DNA of 15,436 bases from NCBI GenBank assembly GCA_045542485.1, contig JAZQLC010000033.1, positions 1 through 15,436 of the forward strand, given 5' to 3'. The position numbers and the translations under genes were made by a program. The notes under the pieces were generated by a model. It ran no database searches and was not told the DNA's origin. It worked only from the letters and a program-made list of their open reading frames with translations. Positions within the stretch are counted from its first letter, which is position 1, and each line of letters begins with the position of its first letter. Shown here piece by piece: positions 7,027-12,547 of this stretch. The DNA comes from SIG575 sp045542485. Its GTDB lineage: Bacteria; Bacillota; Clostridia; Oscillospirales; Acutalibacteraceae.

Positions 7027-9390
7027 TTATGCAAGTTTCAGGAACATTTCGAGAATTCGTTTAACACAAAGTTCAAGGTCTGCTCTTGTGATTCTTCCGT
7101 CGTCGAAGCCTTGCTTCAGGTCTTCGGGATAACCGCAGTGCATCTTCATATCGTTACCGGCTCTGACCTCTTTGACGGGGTCATTTTTTACGCCCCAGTC
7201 AGTTACAACCATACCCTTGAAGCCCCATTCGTCACGGAGAATGCCTGTGAGAAGCTCATAGCTTTCAGATGTGTGCTGGCCGTTGATAAGGTTGTAAGAC
7301 GACATAACTGTCCAGGGGTCTGCCTCTTTGACTGCGATTTCAAAGCCCTTGAGATAAATTTCGCGAAGCGCTCTTTCTGAAATTCGTGAATCGCAACCCA
7401 TTCTGTTAGCTTCCTTGCTGTTACAAGCAAAGTGCTTTATGGAAACGGCAGCCTTTGATGACTGGATACCTCTCGTTGCAGCTGCAGCAGATTTACCTGC
7501 AACCAACGGGTCTTCCGAATAATATTCAAAGTTTCTTCCGCAAAGGGGGTCACGGTGTATATTGAGAGCGGGTGCAAGCCATACGCCGAGATTGTTTTCT
7601 CTGAGTTCAGCGCCACCGGCCTGACCGACGCTTTCAATCAGGTCTTCATCCCAGCTACAAGCGAGGAGTGTTGCGCAGGGCCAAGCAGTTGTGGGGATAC
7701 CCGTTACGGGCTCAAGTCTGAGACCGGCAGGGCCGTCAGCAGTGGGAACGGCAGGAACACCGAGTCTTTTAAGACCACCGAAACATCCTGTGTTTGCAAC
7801 GCCAGTGGGAGCGTGTCCGCCGACAAAATCCATAAGCTCCTCAAGTGTGAACTGTCTTACGAAATCGTCAATTGAGATTTCTTCGCCCACCTTGTCGAAC
7901 ATTACATCGTTTTCAGGTTTCTTTGCAGCTGCGTCTTCGTTCTTTCCGTAAAAATAATCTTCTTCTCCCAAGGGAAGATTTTCGTATGTACCGTCTGACA
8001 GCATTCTTTTTTCAAGCTTGAACGGTCTGCACCAATTTTTAAGCTGTTCAGTTACTGTGTCCTCTTCGATTTCATACACAAACTTAACTTTTTCTGCATC
8101 TCTTACATCTGTGCCGATATAGAATTCATAAGCTCCTTTTTCGAGGACATATGCAGATTTCTGAATTTTTCCAAGGTCATCGAAACTTGCCATAGAACTG
8201 ATTTCAAAGCTCATAACGAGAGTTTCTTTTTCACCGGGCTTGAGAAGCTTTGTTTTTCTGTAAGCAGAAAGAACTCTTGAGGGCTTACCTAATTTTCCCT
8301 GAGGGGCACTGTGATAAACCTGAACAACTTCTCTGCCGGGTACAGCACCTGTGTTTTTAACTTCTGCGATTGCCAGGATTTTTTCGTCGTTTTCGAGACA
8401 AACCTTGTTTGTGATGTCAAAGCTTGTATAAGAAAGACCGAAACCGAAAGGATATCTTACCTTTTCTTTTCCGCCGGGAATTGTTTCAAAATATCTGTAA
8501 CCTACATAGATGTCATCAGAATAATCAAGGTGGTCAAAGCATTCCCAGAAATCATCCTTGCAGGGGAAGAAATCATAGCTTTTTGCAATTGTGTCAACAA
8601 GCTTACCTGAGGGATTTACATCACCGGTGAGAATGTCTGCAATTGCACTGCCACCTTCAAGACCGCCCTGCCAGGTGAAAAGTACAGAATCTACATCTTC
8701 GTTTTCAGCGAAATATTCGCAGTCAATTGTAGCGCCTGAGTTGATAAGTATAATAACTTTTTTGAAGAGCTTACCTGCTTTGTCAATAAGGTCCTTTTCA
8801 AGGTCGGAGAGATAGTAGTCGCCGCCCTGAGGTCGTCTGTCAACGCCCTCTGCTGAGAAACGGCTGATTGTGATAATTGCAGTGTCTGCATTTTTAGCTG
8901 CGTCTTCGATAAGCTTGTCGTCAACCTTTGCTTCGGGCACATGCATACTTGCAAAGGTGTCATATGTCATATCGTCACGCTTTGTGCAGAATTCCATAGC
9001 GTTTACAATGTCCCAGGTAGCATTAATCTGTGCCTGAGTGGGGATATTGACACTTTCTTTTTCAACATATTCTTTGTAGAAATCAATAAGAGGCATATAG
9101 ATTTCTACTTCTTTTTCCTTTAAGCCTTCAAAGATGTTTTTCACATAAGGTGAGTGTACGTCGCCGCTGCCGCCGCCACCTTTGATATATTCGATAGTTG
9201 CTTTGCCGAAGAGAGCGATCTTTTCACCCTTTTTAAGAGGGAGAGCAGAGTTTTCGTTTTTGAGAAGCACCATACCTTCTGTTGCGGCTTTTCTGGAAAG
9301 ATTTATGTGCTTCTGAGAAGCAGTCACGCATCTTCCGTCTTCGCCCAGAGGGATACAGGGCTGATAGTTGAATCTTGCAAATTTTTCCAT
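7027..9390 (-). CDS. GH3 beta-glucosidase with inverted domain order
   Basis: This is a retaining glycoside hydrolase, about 787 residues from the preferred start, probably cytosolic as no signal peptide is visible. Domain order is reversed relative to most GH3 enzymes. The alpha/beta sandwich domain comes first (about residues 30-310), containing GMVLLKNENSALPL and the SAEGVDR loop with E181 as candidate acid/base. A fibronectin-III-like domain occupies the middle. The TIM barrel is last, with TADGPAGLRLE, NIHRDPLCGRNFEYYSEDP, a SIKHFACN motif and MVVTDWG carrying nucleophile D731. This arrangement is known from Ruminococcus albus and Butyrivibrio fibrisolvens beta-glucosidases. An ATG at 9408 is in frame, but GGAGG lies between it and the ATG at 9390, eight bases ahead of the latter, so 9390 is chosen. 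Beta-glucoside specificity is by family; beta-xyloside activity is possible. Confidence 0.92.
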   Translation of the reverse strand: MEKFARFNYQPCIPLGEDGRCVTASQKHINLSRKAATEGMVLLKNENSALPLKKGEKIALFGKATIEYIKGGGGSGDVHSPYVKNIFEGLKEKEVEIYMPLIDFYKEYVEKESVNIPTQAQINATWDIVNAMEFCTKRDDMTYDTFASMHVPEAKVDDKLIEDAAKNADTAIITISRFSAEGVDRRPQGGDYYLSDLEKDLIDKAGKLFKKVIILINSGATIDCEYFAENEDVDSVLFTWQGGLEGGSAIADILTGDVNPSGKLVDTIAKSYDFFPCKDDFWECFDHLDYSDDIYVGYRYFETIPGGKEKVRYPFGFGLSYTSFDITNKVCLENDEKILAIAEVKNTGAVPGREVVQVYHSAPQGKLGKPSRVLSAYRKTKLLKPGEKETLVMSFEISSMASFDDLGKIQKSAYVLEKGAYEFYIGTDVRDAEKVKFVYEIEEDTVTEQLKNWCRPFKLEKRMLSDGTYENLPLGEEDYFYGKNEDAAAKKPENDVMFDKVGEEISIDDFVRQFTLEELMDFVGGHAPTGVANTGCFGGLKRLGVPAVPTADGPAGLRLEPVTGIPTTAWPCATLLACSWDEDLIESVGQAGGAELRENNLGVWLAPALNIHRDPLCGRNFEYYSEDPLVAGKSAAAATRGIQSSKAAVSIKHFACNSKEANRMGCDSRISERALREIYLKGFEIAVKEADPWTVMSSYNLINGQHTSESYELLTGILRDEWGFKGMVVTDWGVKNDPVKEVRAGNDMKMHCGYPEDLKQGFDDGRITRADLELCVKRILEMFLKLA

Positions 9391-9394
9391 AGCT

Positions 9395-9408
9395 ATGACC
9401 TCCGTCAT
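9395..9408 (-). promoter_or_regulatory. Ribosome site inside a small inverted repeat
   Basis: On the minus strand, ATGAC-GGAG-GTCAT places most of the ribosome-binding sequence GGAGG in the loop of a perfect 5-bp inverted repeat, just ahead of the preferred start codon. The position of GGAGG decides the start in favour of 9390 over 9408. Whether the short hairpin forms or matters is unknown. Confidence 0.55.
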
Positions 9409-9424
9409 TTAACATAATAAAACA

Positions 9425-9454
9425 ATTATATACCATACATTTCCTGACAGTCAA
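9425..9454 (-). promoter_or_regulatory. Promoter of the GH3 gene
   Basis: On the minus strand, -35 TTGACT (9449-9454) and a consensus -10 TATAAT (9425-9430) are 18 bp apart. This promoter is divergent from that of the nuclease-fold gene, and only nine bases separate the two -35 elements. Confidence 0.8.
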
Positions 9455-9463
9455 GCAAAACTA

Positions 9464-9492
9464 TTGAAATTAAGAAAATGAGATGATATAAT
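9464..9492 (+). promoter_or_regulatory. Extended -10 promoter of the nuclease-fold/flavin-reductase pair
   Basis: -35 TTGAAA (9464-9469), a 17-bp spacer and -10 TATAAT (9487-9492) are present, with an upstream TGA (9484-9486) making it an extended -10. The start codon is 19 bp downstream, so the leader is very short. A GGGGTG ribosome site sits at about 9501-9506. Confidence 0.82.
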
Positions 9493-9511
9493 TCACAAAA
9501 GGGGTGTTTGT

Positions 9512-10213
9512 ATGAAAGTGATGACCTTTAACATTCAGCACTGTCTTGACTATAAAAGACGGAAAATTGATTTTGATTTGTTTGCAGATAAAATAAAAGA
9601 ATATTCTCCTGATTTCTGCGGACTTAATGAGGTGAGGGGAAAAGGCTTACTTTTCGGCTATACCGACCAGTTGGGAAAACTTTCGAAGAAAACGGGATAC
9701 TTCGGTTATTTCGGTCAGGCAATAAAGGTGAACGGCAGAGGTCCTTACGGCAACGCGTTTCTCTGCAAAAAGCCGTTTAAGTCAGCCGAAACAATTATTA
9801 TTCCTGATCCTGAAATCAAGAAGCCACACACACATTACGAAACAAGATGTGTAATAAAAGCAATTGTTGAGGAAAACGGGAAAGAAATTATCTTTCTTGT
9901 AACTCATATGGGTCTCTCGGAAGAGGAAAGAAAAAACGCAGTGGAGACTATCTGCCGTATTGCAGACAGTACCGATAAGCCCGTTGTTCTTATGGGTGAT
10001 TTCAACGCTTGTCCCGATGAAGAAGTTCTGAAACCTCTTTTTGAAAGATTTTCAGATACACTGGGAGAAAGCGGCGCGAAAACCTTTCCCTCGGACAAGC
10101 CTGAAATAAAAATAGACTACATCCTTTACAAAGGTGTGGAATGTAAAAATACAAAAGTAATTGAGGAAGTTGTTTCAGACCATCTTCCAATTATAACGGA
10201 GGTAATTTTATGA
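9512..10213 (+). CDS. Endonuclease/exonuclease/phosphatase (EEP) family hydrolase
   Basis: This 233-residue protein has the compact EEP fold (DNase I, sphingomyelinase and inositol-phosphatase superfamily), which cleaves phosphodiester or phosphomonoester bonds with a divalent metal. The catalytic set is complete: TFNIQH with N7, GLNEVRG with metal ligand E40, VTHMG with H132, MGDFNACPDE with D163 and N165, KIDYILYKG with D202, and SDHLPI with D223/H224. No signal peptide is seen, so action is probably cytosolic. The N-terminal region lacks extra domains that would point to exodeoxyribonuclease III specifically, so the substrate is open. It shares an ATGA overlap with the following flavin-reductase-like gene, which implies co-expression but does not reveal a common pathway. 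Confidence 0.88.
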   Translation: MKVMTFNIQHCLDYKRRKIDFDLFADKIKEYSPDFCGLNEVRGKGLLFGYTDQLGKLSKKTGYFGYFGQAIKVNGRGPYGNAFLCKKPFKSAETIIIPDPEIKKPHTHYETRCVIKAIVEENGKEIIFLVTHMGLSEEERKNAVETICRIADSTDKPVVLMGDFNACPDEEVLKPLFERFSDTLGESGAKTFPSDKPEIKIDYILYKGVECKNTKVIEEVVSDHLPIITEVIL

Positions 10214-10776
10214 GAAAAAATTTCGGCTCAAAGCCAATGCTTTACCCTATGCCTGTACTGATTGTAGGCTCTTATGACGAAAACGGAGTGCCTGACGCTA
10301 TGAATGCTGCCTGGGGCGGAATCAGTGAAGAGAATGAAATTTCAATATGTCTCAGCCCGAGCCATAAAACAGTGAAAAACATCCTTTTGTCAGGTGCTTT
10401 TACCGTCAGCATCGCTGACAGAGCGCATGTGAAGGAGTGTGACTATGTAGGTGTTGAATCTGCCAACAAAGTTCCTGATAAATTTATGAGAGCTGGTTTT
10501 CACGCAGTGAAAAGTGAATTTGTCAATGCTCCTCTTATTGAAGAGCTTCCTATGGCGCTTGAATGTAAAATGACAAGCTATGACGAAGAGTCCTGCCGTA
10601 TGGTGGGGGAGATAGTCAATGTTTCTGCAGATGAAAGAATACTTGACGAAAACAGAAAAATTGATGTGAGGAAGCTTGACCCCATAACCTTTGACCCGGT
10701 GAATAACAGTTACATCACCCTGGGCGAGGAGGTTGGCAAAGCCTTCTGTGACGGCCTCGGATTGAAAGAAAAATGA
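10210..10776 (+). CDS. Flavin reductase-like FMN-binding split-barrel protein
   Basis: This 188-residue protein belongs to the flavin reductase-like domain family, which binds FMN in a split barrel and often acts as an NAD(P)H:flavin reductase or small flavoprotein. Visible features are the start KPMLYPMPVLIVGSYDENG, the AMNAAWGGISEENE strand-turn, the LSPSHKTVKNILLSGAFTVSI segment that typically contacts FMN, and DYVGVESANKVPDKF. A C-terminal segment with DPITFDPVNNSYITLGE also matches clostridial members of the family. Length is usual for that group. The start overlaps the upstream stop codon by four bases, and the upstream gene ends in GGAGGTAATTTT, which supplies the ribosome site. The electron acceptor is not deducible. 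Confidence 0.9.
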   Translation: MRKNFGSKPMLYPMPVLIVGSYDENGVPDAMNAAWGGISEENEISICLSPSHKTVKNILLSGAFTVSIADRAHVKECDYVGVESANKVPDKFMRAGFHAVKSEFVNAPLIEELPMALECKMTSYDEESCRMVGEIVNVSADERILDENRKIDVRKLDPITFDPVNNSYITLGEEVGKAFCDGLGLKEK

Positions 10777-10781
10777 TAAAA

Positions 10782-10811
10782 AAGCGGTGAAATCATATGA
10801 TTTTGCCGCTT
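10782..10811. terminator. Hairpin after the flavin-reductase-like gene
   Basis: A near-perfect inverted repeat (AAGCGGTGAAATCAT / ATGATTTTGCCGCTT) pairs along its whole length with two G-T wobbles. It begins six bases after the stop codon. The plus-strand T run after it is short and broken, so it may be an inefficient terminator. Confidence 0.6.
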
Positions 10812-10865
10812 CCTGCTTTATTGGGTGGTTTTCATAAAATTTTTATTGGTATTTGCTGGATTTAG

Positions 10866-10895
10866 TTGACATTGTACAATATACTATGGTAAAAT
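10866..10895 (+). promoter_or_regulatory. Promoter of the GPH symporter gene
   Basis: A consensus -35 TTGACA (10866-10871) is followed after 18 bp by -10 TAAAAT (10890-10895). The first ten bases after the TTGAC (10871-10880, ATTGTACAAT) form a perfect palindrome, a possible operator. The start codon is 56 bp downstream with AGGAG at 10941-10945. Confidence 0.75.
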
Positions 10896-10951
10896 ACACT
10901 TGTATAGCTTTGTGAAAAAATAACGAGGTTATAATGTGAAAGGAGAAAAAT

Positions 10952-12466
10952 ATGAGTAAACAAGTGCAATTGGATTCAAACGGATACCGAAAATTCGGTA
11001 TGCGTGACAAGGTTGCCTATGCATTAGGTGATTTTGGTTGTAATATGAGCTTTGCTCTTAAAGGTACAGTTCAGACTTTCTGGTTGGTTTATATGATGAT
11101 GGAGACAGGTTTGCTGTCTGCGTTATTGTTGCTCGTTCAGATATGGGATGCTGTCAATGACCCGCTTATCGGTAGTTTTATTGATAACGACAAGAGAAAC
11201 TATAAAATGGGCAAATTCAAAACATATATTTTCGTTGGTGCGTGTGGTCTTCTGGTTGCCGGTGCGGCAGTTTTCCTTCCGTTCCCCAATGCAAGTGTTT
11301 TAGTTAAAGCAATTTTATTTGTTCTTGGTTATATTATCTGGGATGCGTGTTATACTGTTGCAAACGTTCCTTACGGTTCAATGCTTTCTCTCATCACAGA
11401 GGATAGCGGTGAACGCGCTCAGCTTTCAACATGGCGTTCAATCGGTTCAATGTTCGGAAACATTGTTCCTATGGTTCTTCTGCCTATGATTATCTGGCAG
11501 AAAGTTGTTTATGACGGCACAGGCGAGTATCACACAAACCCGTTGACCGGTGAAGCATATAAAATCGGTGATCCCGTTCTCGATCCCCTTACAGGCAAAC
11601 AGTTTGAAACACTTCTCGGTAATCGTGTTTTCTGGATGGCTCTTATAATGGGCGTTCTCGGATTTATTGCGTTTATGATTATGATAAAGACAATAACAAT
11701 CCGTGCTGATGAAAACACAGTTAAGACAAATGAAGGCGGAGGAAAACTCAATATATTCTCAGCTTTCGGTAAATTTATGCGTAACCGTCCTGCAGTTGGC
11801 GCAACTGTTGCTGCTATGGGTATGTTCCTGGGTATGCAGTCAGCAACTACTGCAAATACAATTATGTTTGCAACTTACTTCAATAACGCTGCTATGTCAG
11901 GCGTTGTTACGGCAATCGGCTTCTTACCGATGGTGCTTTTCATTCCTTTCATCAAACCCCTTGTCAATAAATTCGGTAAAAAAGAGGTGTCTGTTGTAGG
12001 CACACTTGTTTCACTTGTGGGTGCAGGAATTATGATGGTGTTCCCCACAATTGAAAACCGCGATGCTGCACTGATTGTTTATCTTGCAGGTCTCGTTCTT
12101 TTCGGCATCGGAATGGGCGTTTACACTTGCGTATCATGGGCATTGATGGGCGATGCTATTGATTATAACGAATGGAAATTCGGCACACGCGAAGAGGGTA
12201 TTGTTTATTCGCTTCATTCATTCTTCCGTAAACTTGCCCAGGGCGTCGGTCCCTCAATCGTACTTCTTGTTATGGGCGTTCTCGGCTATCAGTCAGAGCT
12301 TGGTACAATCGGTCAGAGCTTCCAGACATCAAAAAATATGTGTTGGCTTGTTGCAGGTCTGTATATGTTAAGCGCAGTTTTGCAGTTCATCGGTCTTGCA
12401 GTAATCTACAATCTTGATAAGAAGACTCTTGAAAATATGAAAACAGAACTCTCATCCCGAGACTGA
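10952..12466 (+). CDS. GPH-family (MelB-type) glycoside:cation symporter
   Basis: This 504-residue major-facilitator protein of the glycoside-pentoside-hexuronide family couples sugar uptake to a cation. About twelve hydrophobic segments are visible. The signature cation-site helix reads LVQIWDAVNDPLIGSFIDN, with D66 and D70 corresponding to the two key aspartates of the E. coli melibiose carrier. A YKMGKFKTYI loop follows. Later GPH features are YTVANVPYGSMLSLIT, RAQLSTWRSIGSMFGN and a C-terminal MGDAIDYNEWKFGTREEGI helix-loop. Residues about 188-225 form a hydrophilic insertion between helices 6 and 7 with repeated DP/NPLTG turns. The substrate could be an alpha-galactoside or beta-glucoside, given the two glycosidases nearby, but this is inference. 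It has its own promoter. Confidence 0.93.
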   Translation: MSKQVQLDSNGYRKFGMRDKVAYALGDFGCNMSFALKGTVQTFWLVYMMMETGLLSALLLLVQIWDAVNDPLIGSFIDNDKRNYKMGKFKTYIFVGACGLLVAGAAVFLPFPNASVLVKAILFVLGYIIWDACYTVANVPYGSMLSLITEDSGERAQLSTWRSIGSMFGNIVPMVLLPMIIWQKVVYDGTGEYHTNPLTGEAYKIGDPVLDPLTGKQFETLLGNRVFWMALIMGVLGFIAFMIMIKTITIRADENTVKTNEGGGKLNIFSAFGKFMRNRPAVGATVAAMGMFLGMQSATTANTIMFATYFNNAAMSGVVTAIGFLPMVLFIPFIKPLVNKFGKKEVSVVGTLVSLVGAGIMMVFPTIENRDAALIVYLAGLVLFGIGMGVYTCVSWALMGDAIDYNEWKFGTREEGIVYSLHSFFRKLAQGVGPSIVLLVMGVLGYQSELGTIGQSFQTSKNMCWLVAGLYMLSAVLQFIGLAVIYNLDKKTLENMKTELSSRD

Positions 12467-12480
12467 TAATAACTTCAGAC

Positions 12481-12500
12481 AACCCGGCGTAAGTCGGGTT
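12481..12500 (+). terminator. Weak hairpin after the symporter gene
   Basis: AACCCGGC-GTAA-GTCGGGTT forms an eight-base-pair stem (one G-T pair) with a tetraloop, 15 bases after the stop codon. Only a short TTTGTT follows, so read-through into the next gene is plausible. The 47 bases between this hairpin and the next start contain no convincing -35/-10 pair, which also suggests the repeat-protein gene may depend on read-through. Confidence 0.55.
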
Positions 12501-12547
12501 TGTTACATAGAAAAGTGGCAAAAAAATCAGTAAATGGAGGAAAAAAT

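Noticed and set aside
9391..9408. ATG at 9408 as the start of the GH3 gene
   Set aside because: No ribosome site lies ahead of it, whereas GGAGG is eight bases ahead of the in-frame ATG at 9390.
7021..9417. Plus-strand open frames within 7021-9417
   Set aside because: They lie opposite the GH3 gene, show no recognisable domains and no consistent ribosome sites, and are explained by its codon pattern.
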